From Phycicoccus sp. (GTDB lineage: Bacteria > Actinomycetota > Actinomycetes > Actinomycetales > Dermatophilaceae): a stretch of 46,571 nt of DNA. The notes under the pieces were generated by a model, which was not told the DNA's origin, did not search any database, and saw nothing but the letters and a program-made list of their open reading frames with translations. The DNA lies in assembly GCA_017993715.1 (NCBI GenBank), contig JAGOME010000034.1, positions 1 to 46,571 on the forward strand. The letters are read 5' to 3'. Shown piece after piece: positions 8,811 through 15,717 of this stretch. Made by a program: the position numbers and the translations under genes. Each line of letters begins with the position of its first letter. Position 1 is the first letter of the stretch.

Positions 8811-9482
8811 ATGACTGACGTAAGAGATCAGGGCCGCGCCCTCGGGGACCGGACCCGCTACGCCATCTTCGAGACCCTGCGTGATGCGGCGGACCCGCTC
8901 ACAGTGGCGCAGCTTGCTGCACAGTTCGCGTTGCACCCCAACGCAATCCGCCTCCATCTGGGCAAGCTGCGCGACGCCAGTCTGGTCATTGAGGAGACGG
9001 CTGCGCCGCAAGGGAGGGGGCGGCCGGCGCTGCTCTATCGGGTCAGCCCTGGCGCCGTCGAGCGCTGGGAGTCCGCCACGCCTCACGAAGAGCTCTCTCT
9101 GATGCTGCTGGAGATGCTCGAGGAGGGTCGCTCTCCGCGGGAGGTCGGACGGAAGGCGGGGGCGCGCCTCGCCGCGAGCCTGGACCGGTCAGGACGGGCC
9201 GATCCGGTCGACCTTCTCGTCGGCGTCACGCGGCAATTGGGGTTCGAGCCGCGGCTACCCGCGGCGTCGGCACCCCGCGGTGAGGACGAGGAGATCGTGC
9301 TGCACCGCTGCCCGTTTGCCGTCGGCGCCGAGCGCGCTCCGCAGATCGTGTGCGAGTTGCATCGCGGGCTTGCCGAGGGGGTCTGGGCGGGCTCAGACCT
9401 CCAGGTCACCGACCTGGTCGTTCGCAACCCCCATCAGGCCGGCTGCCGGCTCCGGTATCGCGCGCCGGAACAGCCCGTCTGA
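8811..9482 (+). CDS. Winged-helix regulator with three C-terminal Cys (SufR-like)
   Basis: A 223-aa regulator. An ArsR/DeoR-like winged helix spans about residues 8-80 (LTVAQLAAQFALHPNAIRLHLGKL as recognition region). The C-terminal part carries Cys167 (HRCPF), Cys181 (IVCELH) and Cys212 (AGCRLRY). Such an array is typical of SufR-like iron-sulfur regulators. Being divergent from norB, it is probably an Fe-S or thiol-based sensor of NO; this is an inference. It is not Rrf2/NsrR, whose fold and cysteine spacing differ. I chose the ATG at 8811; a GTG at 8784 or 8745 would add 9-22 residues outside the conserved domain. Confidence 0.75.
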   Translation: MTDVRDQGRALGDRTRYAIFETLRDAADPLTVAQLAAQFALHPNAIRLHLGKLRDASLVIEETAAPQGRGRPALLYRVSPGAVERWESATPHEELSLMLLEMLEEGRSPREVGRKAGARLAASLDRSGRADPVDLLVGVTRQLGFEPRLPAASAPRGEDEEIVLHRCPFAVGAERAPQIVCELHRGLAEGVWAGSDLQVTDLVVRNPHQAGCRLRYRAPEQPV

Positions 9483-9571
9483 ATGCCGTCTCGGCGGGTC
9501 CCCTGTCGGGGCCCGGTCGATATTTGGGATGCTTCGGAAGGACACCACGCCACAGCGGGAGGAGGGGCGCC

Positions 9572-10099
9572 TTGCGCTCGATGAGGAATGCCGTCGGGGT
9601 CGTCGCGACGCTGCTGGCGGTGAGCGGCTGCGGGGGCATCTTTGCCCCACCCGCGGCGCCGCCGTCGGTGAGCGTGACCCCGAGCCCGAGTTACTCGGTC
9701 CCGGAGGCCGCGGCGGCGCACTCCCCGAAGGGGGCGGCCGCGTTCGTCCGGTTCTATTACACCCAGCTCAATGCCGCCTACACCCAACCCTCGGGTGTGC
9801 TGCTGGGGCCTTTGGGTGCCGACAGCTGCGAGGCCTGCACTGCCTACGAAGAGCTGGCTGCAAGCCTGGTCCAGCAGGGGCAGCGGGTGGATACCGATCC
9901 GGTCGAGGTGGTTTCCCTCAACGTGACCTCTGCCTCCACCGCCGAAACCGTTGTGGCGGAGGTGCAGATGCGTCAGGCCGCAGCCAACGTCGTCGACGCG
10001 ACAGGCGCGATCCTGAACACTCAAGAGGCCAAGGAGTACCAGGCCGTCCTCGAGGTGGTCTGGCAGGGCGACCGATGGCTCCTTGGGAGTGTCAACTAG
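9572..10099 (+). CDS. DUF6318-like lipoprotein
   Basis: A 175-aa lipoprotein. A short signal peptide ends in the lipobox VSGC (Cys near residue 20), followed by a Pro/Ser-rich linker. The folded domain begins AAAFVRFYYTQLNAAY and has the CEACTAY cysteine pair seen in DUF6318-type proteins of Micrococcales. The function is unknown; it would be anchored on the outer face of the membrane. I chose the TTG at 9572 because GGAGGAGGGG lies about 8 bases upstream; an ATG at 9581 is the alternative. It converges on the amidohydrolase pair with only 16 bp between stops. Confidence 0.7.
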   Translation: MRSMRNAVGVVATLLAVSGCGGIFAPPAAPPSVSVTPSPSYSVPEAAAAHSPKGAAAFVRFYYTQLNAAYTQPSGVLLGPLGADSCEACTAYEELAASLVQQGQRVDTDPVEVVSLNVTSASTAETVVAEVQMRQAAANVVDATGAILNTQEAKEYQAVLEVVWQGDRWLLGSVN

Positions 10100-10115
10100 G
10101 GCCTGTCAGTGGCCC

Positions 10116-10991
10116 CTACCTCCGGTCGGCGAGCCCGTAGGCCTCGGCGGCGTTGTCGTGGAGGAAGCGTTGCAGGACGGTGTCGGTGAGGCCGAGGGCG
10201 CGGATGCGGTCGAGTTGGTCGCGGCCGTGGGTGAAGGGGTAGCTGGAGGTGTAGATGACGCGTTCGCGGGCGTAGCTGGACATGGCCAGGATGAGGTCTT
10301 GTTGGCCGGGCATGCCGGGGAAGTACATGTCGGGTTGGAGCCAGATGTTCCGGCGGCGGTAGAGCAGGCCGGTGATCTGCTGGATGTAGGGGAATCCGCC
10401 GTGGGCGACGATGATCTTCAGGGTGGGGAAGTTCATGGCGACGCGTTCGATGTGGACGGGGTCGGTGTAGGAGAGGTCGGGGCCGGAGAAGCCGCCGTGC
10501 AGGATGACGGCGGGGACGTTGCGGGCGGCGCACGTTTCGTAGATGGGGTAGAGGATCTCGTTGTCGCAGTGGAGCGGCTCGGCGAACCACCCGGGGTACA
10601 GCTTGACGCCGAGCATGCCGTGGTCGAGCCAGTGGACGAGGTCGTCGACGGCGTTGGGGTTGTCGGCGGGGTTGACTGAGGCCAGGCCGTAGAACCCGTC
10701 GAGCTCGTCGCAGATCGCGGCGACCTGTTCGTTGGGGAACTCCGTCATCGGCCCGGTGAGGTTGGCGTATGCGTCGAACGTCACGACCGGCGCCAGGGCC
10801 GAGACGATGCTGGCCACGACGCCCGTGCTGCGCTGGTCCTTGAGGAACAGGTCCAGAGACTTGAGCAGGTAGGCCGGGTCCAATGCCTGGTCGCGACGGT
10901 ATCGGCCCGACGCGGGGCCAGGGCCGTCGTAGAGGCCGGTCTTGAGGATGTCCTCGACCGGGGGTTGAACGGCGGCATCGATGATCTTCAT
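10116..10991 (-). CDS. Amidohydrolase-family protein, tandem copy 1
   Basis: A 291-aa TIM-barrel protein of the amidohydrolase-2 (PF04909-like) type, start MKIIDAAVQPP. Its downstream part is identical to the neighbouring copy (residues about 75 to 287); the first 75 residues and last four differ. Histidines typical of later strands are present (VILHGGFSGP, IIVAHGGFPY), but the usual N-terminal HxH after IID is absent (AVQPP), and the usual Asp before YP is Ser (YTSSYPF). It may therefore not bind metal in the classical way. It starts by an ATGA overlap with the stop of copy 2 and has a weak ribosome site, so it is probably translationally coupled. The substrate is unknown; context suggests catabolism of the compound imported by the nearby ABC system. 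Confidence 0.75.
   Translation of the reverse strand: MKIIDAAVQPPVEDILKTGLYDGPGPASGRYRRDQALDPAYLLKSLDLFLKDQRSTGVVASIVSALAPVVTFDAYANLTGPMTEFPNEQVAAICDELDGFYGLASVNPADNPNAVDDLVHWLDHGMLGVKLYPGWFAEPLHCDNEILYPIYETCAARNVPAVILHGGFSGPDLSYTDPVHIERVAMNFPTLKIIVAHGGFPYIQQITGLLYRRRNIWLQPDMYFPGMPGQQDLILAMSSYARERVIYTSSYPFTHGRDQLDRIRALGLTDTVLQRFLHDNAAEAYGLADRR
10132..10768. repeat. Direct repeat A, 637 bp (copy 1)
   Basis: Appears base-for-base identical to 11004-11640 (offset 872). Both borders fall inside the paralogous coding regions; flanks on both sides are homologous only at protein level or differ. No terminal inverted repeats or transposase are present. Confidence 0.88.
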
Positions 10992-11863
10992 GCCAAGGGC
11001 TCCAGCCCGTAGGCCTCGGCGGCGTTGTCGTGGAGGAAGCGTTGCAGGACGGTGTCGGTGAGGCCGAGGGCGCGGATGCGGTCGAGTTGGTCGCGGCCGT
11101 GGGTGAAGGGGTAGCTGGAGGTGTAGATGACGCGTTCGCGGGCGTAGCTGGACATGGCCAGGATGAGGTCTTGTTGGCCGGGCATGCCGGGGAAGTACAT
11201 GTCGGGTTGGAGCCAGATGTTCCGGCGGCGGTAGAGCAGGCCGGTGATCTGCTGGATGTAGGGGAATCCGCCGTGGGCGACGATGATCTTCAGGGTGGGG
11301 AAGTTCATGGCGACGCGTTCGATGTGGACGGGGTCGGTGTAGGAGAGGTCGGGGCCGGAGAAGCCGCCGTGCAGGATGACGGCGGGGACGTTGCGGGCGG
11401 CGCACGTTTCGTAGATGGGGTAGAGGATCTCGTTGTCGCAGTGGAGCGGCTCGGCGAACCACCCGGGGTACAGCTTGACGCCGAGCATGCCGTGGTCGAG
11501 CCAGTGGACGAGGTCGTCGACGGCGTTGGGGTTGTCGGCGGGGTTGACTGAGGCCAGGCCGTAGAACCCGTCGAGCTCGTCGCAGATCGCGGCGACCTGT
11601 TCGTTGGGGAACTCCGTCATCGGCCCGGTGAGGTTGGCGTTGAGGTCGAAACCCACCGCAGGGGCCAGTCCCGGGAGGATGCTGGCCACGACGCCCAGGT
11701 CCCGCTGCTCCCGCAGGATCAGGTCGGGGTTCTTCAGCAGGTAAGCCGGGTCGAGGGCCTGGCTGCGCTTGTATCGGCTCAGGGTCGGTCCCGGGCTGTC
11801 ATACAGGCCGGTCTCCACAATCGCGTCGACTGGCGGGCGGAAGAAGGCGTCGATGATCTTCAT
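10988..11863 (-). CDS. Amidohydrolase-family protein, tandem copy 2
   Basis: A 291-aa paralogue of the next gene, start MKIIDAFFRPP. It is the same length and collinear; about residues 76 to 287 are identical to copy 1, while the N-terminal 75 residues show clear divergence (for example ETGLYDSPGPTLSRYKR versus KTGLYDGPGPASGRYRR). As in copy 1 the HxH metal motif is missing and YTSSYPF replaces the usual Asp-containing motif. It is the first gene of the pair, with a good ribosome site CAGGAGAG before the ATG and an AT-rich promoter region upstream. Both copies may form hetero- or homo-oligomers; that is speculation. Confidence 0.75.
   Translation of the reverse strand: MKIIDAFFRPPVDAIVETGLYDSPGPTLSRYKRSQALDPAYLLKNPDLILREQRDLGVVASILPGLAPAVGFDLNANLTGPMTEFPNEQVAAICDELDGFYGLASVNPADNPNAVDDLVHWLDHGMLGVKLYPGWFAEPLHCDNEILYPIYETCAARNVPAVILHGGFSGPDLSYTDPVHIERVAMNFPTLKIIVAHGGFPYIQQITGLLYRRRNIWLQPDMYFPGMPGQQDLILAMSSYARERVIYTSSYPFTHGRDQLDRIRALGLTDTVLQRFLHDNAAEAYGLEPLA
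11004..11640. repeat. Direct repeat A, 637 bp (copy 2)
   Basis: Identical partner of 10132-10768. Within the tract nearly every codon of the coding (minus) strand ends in C or G, producing long open antisense frames that are not genes. Confidence 0.88.
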
Positions 11864-11928
11864 GAATCTCTCCTGTGTCAAGCCACTGCCGGGATGGCTG
11901 AGTCTCGACCCTATGGTCGGTAGACTGG

Positions 11929-11972
11929 CCCGTCTCGTAAAGATGAGTAAGATTACTAATAATTTGTCTCGG
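11929..11972 (-). promoter_or_regulatory. AT-rich promoter region of amidohydrolase pair
   Basis: An island of low GC content between the binding-protein terminator and the amidohydrolase start. On the minus strand AGTAATCTTACT forms a 5-bp-arm palindrome (AGTAA/TTACT). On the plus strand TAAAGATGAGTAAGATT resembles TAAAGATTGCTATGATT in front of the SDR gene (13894-13911), so the two genes may share a regulator. Confidence 0.4.
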
Positions 11973-11980
11973 CCAGGTTT

Positions 11981-12011
11981 GAGGGTGCCCCTCGGCAGGC
12001 GGGGCACCCTC
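11981..12011 (-). terminator. Terminator of first binding-protein gene
   Basis: GAGGGTGCCCC (11981-11991) pairs perfectly with GGGGCACCCTC (12001-12011) around a 9-nt loop, 23 bases beyond the stop of the leftward gene at 12034. Confidence 0.8.
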
Positions 12012-12033
12012 ACGGTGTTGACCGGCTGCGCCG

Positions 12034-13656
12034 TCAGGACTCCGGCGTCATCCAGATGTCCTTGTAGTAGAGGAAGCTGAAGTCCGGGTGCGGGTAGTAG
12101 TTGTGCACCCGGTCACTCCGGCCGAAGTACGCGTAGATGGAGCCCAGCGGGATCGGGGTCCCGACCTCGGTGAGGATGTAGCGCGAGGCGTTCTTCAAGG
12201 CCTCCTCGCGTGCGGCCGGGTCGCCGATCGAGCGCTGTTGCGTGATCATCTCGTCGAGCTTGGGGTCATTGACGCCAGCCCAGTTCCGGGAGCCGGTGCT
12301 CAGCCACTCGGTCGTCAGGGCACTGTCAGCGGTCAGCGAGCCAGCCATGGCGCCGACGATGATGTCGTAGTTCTTGCCCTGCCAATTCGCCATATAGGTC
12401 GCGTGGTCCTGGACGACGATCTCGGCATTGATCCCGACCTTGGACAGGTCCTCCTGGACCCACTGGGCCCGGCGCGCCATCCCGTCCCCATAGCTGGAGT
12501 TGATGACCAGGGTGGTGGTCAGATTCGCCTGGCCAGCTTCGGCCAGCAGCTGCTTGGCCTCTTCCGGGTTGAACGGAATGGCCTCGTTGACCTCATCGGG
12601 CGAGAGTCCGCCGAAGAGGTTGGGGGAGACCGGGCCGGTCAGGGTGGTCTCCGGGTTCAGTGCGGCATTCGCGCCGGTTTTGTCCAGGGCCAGGGCGATA
12701 GCCCGCCGGACCCGGAGGTCGTCGAAGGGAGCCCGCTCTGCGTTGATGAAGACCCGATTCTGCTCCAGGCCACCTTCGAGAGACTGGGTGAACCCCGGCA
12801 CCTGGCTCACGATGTTGTCGATGCTCTGCTTGTCATTGAGGTAGACCAGGTCGAATTGTCCCGAGCGGGTCGCCGCCGTCAGGGCCTGCGGGTCATTGAG
12901 GTAGACCTGCGTGACCTTGTCCAGGTACGGCTTGCCCTCCTCGTAGTAGTCGGGGTTCTTGACGTAGACGCGTTCCTTGTCCCCGGGGGTCCAGTTCTCG
13001 AGCATGAACGGTCCGGTGCCGATGGCCTGGGTCTCTAGGTCGTACTCACCCTTGGCTCCCTCGCAGGGGAGGATCATGAACGAGGGGGCTGCCAGGTTCT
13101 CCGCGAACGCGACGTACGGCTGCGACAGCGTGAACACCACGGTGGAGTCATCGGGCGCCTGGATGTCGCTGACGTAGGAGAGGAAGGCCTGCTGGAAGGA
13201 CGGCAGGCTCTTGATCCGGTCGGTCGTACAGAGAACATCAGCGGAGGTCAGTTCGCGCCCATTGACGGGCGGGATGTTCTGGAACTTCACCCCCTTGCGC
13301 AGGTGGAACGTCCACACCGTCGCGTCCTCGTTGGGCTCCCATGACTCGGCGAGGTCACCCACGAGCTCGTTGCTGCCGTAGGGAACGTCAGGCCCAGTCT
13401 TGTAGGCCAGCAGCTTGCTGTACACGAACTTCACGCTGTTCTGCGTGACGTAGCCCGGCTCAGCCTGGAAGTCGAGATTCTTGGTGTCGTAGATGGAGCT
13501 CGTCCGCAGCGTTCCGCCGCTTTGGGGTGGCCCGGCGTCCACGGTCGCAGTTGCCCCGCTCGCGCCCGAGGGCGCGGCGCTGGAGCAGGCCGCGAGGATG
13601 GGGATGAGAGCGACGGCGGCCATGGTCGCCAAGTGTCGTCGTGGATACGGACGCAT
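12034..13656 (-). CDS. ABC solute-binding lipoprotein, family 5 (copy 1)
   Basis: A 540-aa extracytoplasmic binding protein of the peptide/nickel type (SBP_bac_5). The signal peptide ends in the lipobox LAAC (about residue 23), followed by a Ser/Ala linker and the family core (QSGGTLRTSSIYDTK, LAESWEPNEDATVWTFHLRKG). The start is an ATG with AAGGAGAT upstream. It is very similar throughout to the binding protein at 15718-17331, but stands alone with its own promoter and terminator. It presumably delivers a second ligand to the same permease complex. A 17-bp inverted repeat upstream (13780-13796) matches one before the importer operon. The ligand is not evident; a peptide or organic substrate is possible. 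Confidence 0.9.
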   Translation of the reverse strand: MRPYPRRHLATMAAVALIPILAACSSAAPSGASGATATVDAGPPQSGGTLRTSSIYDTKNLDFQAEPGYVTQNSVKFVYSKLLAYKTGPDVPYGSNELVGDLAESWEPNEDATVWTFHLRKGVKFQNIPPVNGRELTSADVLCTTDRIKSLPSFQQAFLSYVSDIQAPDDSTVVFTLSQPYVAFAENLAAPSFMILPCEGAKGEYDLETQAIGTGPFMLENWTPGDKERVYVKNPDYYEEGKPYLDKVTQVYLNDPQALTAATRSGQFDLVYLNDKQSIDNIVSQVPGFTQSLEGGLEQNRVFINAERAPFDDLRVRRAIALALDKTGANAALNPETTLTGPVSPNLFGGLSPDEVNEAIPFNPEEAKQLLAEAGQANLTTTLVINSSYGDGMARRAQWVQEDLSKVGINAEIVVQDHATYMANWQGKNYDIIVGAMAGSLTADSALTTEWLSTGSRNWAGVNDPKLDEMITQQRSIGDPAAREEALKNASRYILTEVGTPIPLGSIYAYFGRSDRVHNYYPHPDFSFLYYKDIWMTPES

Positions 13657-13779
13657 CGGTGGATCTCCTTGCTCGGTCGGAGGCGGTCGGGTCATGGCCG
13701 AGCCAGCCGGGTCGGTGGTCCGCCGCCCGGGGACCGCTCGAAGCGGGCGAGGACGAGTTCACCAATCTAAAATTGGAAA

Positions 13780-13796
13780 CTAGAAACGTGCTCTAG
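13780..13796. promoter_or_regulatory. Operator CTAGAA-N4-GCTCTAG, site 1
   Basis: Inverted repeat CTAGA (13780-13784) / TCTAG (13792-13796) with a 7-bp spacer. It shares 13 of 17 positions, including all arm bases and three spacer bases, with the site at 21396-21412. It lies 124 bp upstream of the first binding-protein gene, in the 360-bp gap that separates it from the SDR gene, next to an AT-rich segment with a possible minus-strand -10 (TAGATT). Confidence 0.65.
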
Positions 13797-13881
13797 GTTG
13801 TCGAGTGTGTCCGATGAGGATGGTGGCGTCAAGGGTCTGCAGGTGCCGGCGCCGCGTGGTCCGGATGAGGGTGTGTGGCGG

Positions 13882-13911
13882 GTCACACAAATCATAAAGA
13901 TTGCTATGATT
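13882..13911 (+). promoter_or_regulatory. SDR promoter with palindrome
   Basis: AATCATA (13890-13896) and TATGATT (13905-13911) form a perfect 7-bp inverted repeat with an 8-bp spacer. The right arm also reads as an extended -10 element (TGCTATGAT), with GTCACA at 13882-13887 as a weak -35 spaced by 17 bp. A protein bound to the palindrome would block this promoter. The leader to the SDR start would be about 100 nt. Confidence 0.5.
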
Positions 13912-14016
13912 GCACGGCAGAATGTCGTTGGGCCGAGGTCGTTCCGAGCCCGCACCAAGGGGGCGGCGACGCGGACCGATAGGCACCAGTGCTGACCTGA
14001 CTCGAAGAGGCGATAC

Positions 14017-14769
14017 ATGACGAACTTCCCGAAGGGACCCCTGACCGGCAAGGTGGCCTGGGTCACCGGCGCAAGCTCCGGCATCGGAGCCGCCACCGTC
14101 ACCCGCTTGACCGAGCTCGGCGCCGAGGTGGCCGGGCTCGACCTCGCTGTGCCGACAACCTCACCAGGCCCATTCGCGCAGGTCGACGTCAGCGACCCGA
14201 CCAGCGTCACGCGCGCGGCCACCGAACTCACCGCCCAGTGCGGCCCCGCGGACATCCTTGTCCTCGCGGCGGGCACGGGAGGTCAGGGCGGCCGCACCCT
14301 CCTGGAGGCCGATCTGGCTGACTGGAACCGCGTGTTCGACGTGAACGTCGGCGGCATTCTCCTGATGATCCGGTCCTGCATGGGTGGGATGATCGAGCGA
14401 GGGTGGGGGCGGATCGTGACTGTGTCGTCCGGGGCTGGCACTCGGGTCTACCCGACGGCAGGCGCCTACGCCGTCTCCAAGGCTGCGGTCATGGCGCTGA
14501 CCAAGATCGCCGCTCATGAGGGCGGCCCGCACGGGGTCACTGTCAACTCCGTCGCCCCCGGCCTCACCGACACGGCGATGCTGCGCGCGAGCCACCCCGA
14601 CCCCGACAAACTGGCGGCGTTGGTCGCGAACTCCCCGGTGAGCAACCCCATGAAGTACCTGCTCCAGCCCGAGGACCAGGCGGCCGCCATCTCCTGGTTC
14701 TGCCTCCCCGAAGCCGCCCACGTCACGGGGCAGACCCTCTATGTCAACGGGGGCAGCTACATGCCCTGA
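14017..14769 (+). CDS. Short-chain dehydrogenase/reductase (SDR)
   Basis: A 250-aa classical SDR. The cofactor loop TGASSGIG is at 17-24, Asp41 after the second strand suggests NAD(H) preference, catalytic Ser138, and YAVSK gives Tyr151/Lys155. The C-terminus ends in the usual TGQTLYVNGG. It is cytoplasmic. It is divergent from the first binding-protein gene and sits between amidohydrolases and the importer, so it likely oxidises or reduces an intermediate of the same pathway. The substrate is not predictable. The ribosome site is AGAGG before an ATG. Confidence 0.88.
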   Translation: MTNFPKGPLTGKVAWVTGASSGIGAATVTRLTELGAEVAGLDLAVPTTSPGPFAQVDVSDPTSVTRAATELTAQCGPADILVLAAGTGGQGGRTLLEADLADWNRVFDVNVGGILLMIRSCMGGMIERGWGRIVTVSSGAGTRVYPTAGAYAVSKAAVMALTKIAAHEGGPHGVTVNSVAPGLTDTAMLRASHPDPDKLAALVANSPVSNPMKYLLQPEDQAAAISWFCLPEAAHVTGQTLYVNGGSYMP

Positions 14770-15138
14770 TCGGGCACCCCCTGCGGCGAGCGCCGCCCCT
14801 GGCCGCGGTCGGCTCCGGCCGCTGTGTTCGCGCTGTCCGTCGGAACCGGCAATCCCCGACTTGTGGGTCCGCGCGCTCGAGGCGGACCGGGATGGCTGCC
14901 GTCGGGTGCCTGGCGTTCACAGCCTCGGCGGCATTCTCCTTGTGGCGTGCCCGCTGTCTGGGGCCCACGTGACAGGCCACGCGCACTGCATCAACGCAGC
15001 CATGACCTGCCGCTGGGAGCCCTGCCCTGACCTGGCAGCCGCCAGTGAGCCCCGCCCCGCAAGAAACCCCGGCCGGCCGGCCCTGTTCAAGGGTCCGGCC
15101 GCCGGGGTTCTTGGTCTGTGGCTCGTACGAGCCGCGGC
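14770..15138. other. 369-bp intergenic region, no gene seen
   Basis: Between the convergent SDR and Ddn-like genes. Open frames are present in several phases but none has a ribosome site or recognisable sequence. One copy of the dispersed octamer lies at 14929. The last part contains a strong bidirectional hairpin at 15065-15109. Confidence 0.5.
15065..15109. terminator. Bidirectional terminator hairpin
   Basis: AACCCCGGC (15065-15073) pairs with GCCGGGGTT (15101-15109). GGCCGG (15075-15080) pairs with CCGGCC (15095-15100). CCCT (15081-15084) pairs with AGGG (15090-15093). Single-base bulges separate the blocks. It lies between two convergent genes. Confidence 0.75.
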
Positions 15139-15579
15139 TCAGCGAGGCTCGAGGACGAACACGGGGATCTGCCGGGGGGTCCGCGCCTGGTACTCGACAT
15201 ACGGCGGGAATGCTTGGGTCGCTCGCTCCCACCAGGCCTCGCGCTCAGAACCCGTCACCTGACGCGCTTGGTACGGGTGCGCGGTGTCGCCGTCCTGGAC
15301 CTTGACATCTGGGTTGGCCGTGATCGAGTAGTACCACTGAGGGTGGGCGGGGTCGCCTCCCTTGCTCGCGATTGCGGCATAGGCGCCCTCGTGTTCGACG
15401 CGCATCAGCGGCACCTTGCGCCACGTGCCAGAACGCGCGCCGAGCACGGACAGGACAATGATCGGTCGGCCTATGGCCGTCGCGCCCTCCGTTGTCCCGG
15501 CGCGCTCAATGGCCGCGAGCTGCTCGCGGATCTGCGCGCCGAGATTCTCGGAGTAACGGTTGGGGTCTGGGTGTGCCAT
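15139..15579 (-). CDS. F420-type nitroreductase/quinone reductase family (Ddn-like), copy 1
   Basis: A 146-aa split-beta-barrel protein of the deazaflavin-dependent nitroreductase family (PF04075 type). Family features visible are GARSGTWRKVPLMRVEHEGAY around residues 47-67, the WYYSITANPDVKVQDGD strand, and the C-terminal RQIPVFVLEPR. Members reduce nitro compounds, quinones or enones with F420H2. A second copy at 26823-27263 shares most of these segments. Its stop is close to the terminator at 15065. It may belong to the catabolic locus or simply be a detoxification gene. Confidence 0.85.
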   Translation of the reverse strand: MAHPDPNRYSENLGAQIREQLAAIERAGTTEGATAIGRPIIVLSVLGARSGTWRKVPLMRVEHEGAYAAIASKGGDPAHPQWYYSITANPDVKVQDGDTAHPYQARQVTGSEREAWWERATQAFPPYVEYQARTPRQIPVFVLEPR

Positions 15580-15671
15580 CGGCTCTCTCTCCCTGTGCTC
15601 ACGGTATGCCCCGCGCTGGTGCGGGGTGGACGGGTGGGCCTGCCACCGGTCGACGACCGCGTCTGGTTGTT

Positions 15672-15709
15672 CCGGTCAGCTGCATCTGCGGGGGGATGCA
15701 GCTGACCGG
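15672..15709 (-). terminator. Terminator of the importer operon
   Basis: CCGGTCAGCTGCATC (15672-15686) pairs perfectly over 15 bp with GATGCAGCTGACCGG (15695-15709), loop 8 nt. It follows the last gene of the leftward ABC operon by 9 bases. Confidence 0.85.
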
Positions 15710-15717
15710 CTCCCGGG

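Noticed and set aside
8811-9482. Regulator as NsrR
   Set aside because: The winged helix and the C-terminal cysteine spacing differ from Rrf2/NsrR proteins.
10083-11551. Long plus-strand frames opposite the amidohydrolases
   Set aside because: They are antisense shadows created by C/G-ending codons; their translations are Gly/Val/Glu-rich and repeat exactly with the 637-bp tract.
10132-11640. 637-bp repeat as an insertion sequence
   Set aside because: No transposase, terminal inverted repeats or target-site duplication; it lies inside two paralogous genes in frame.
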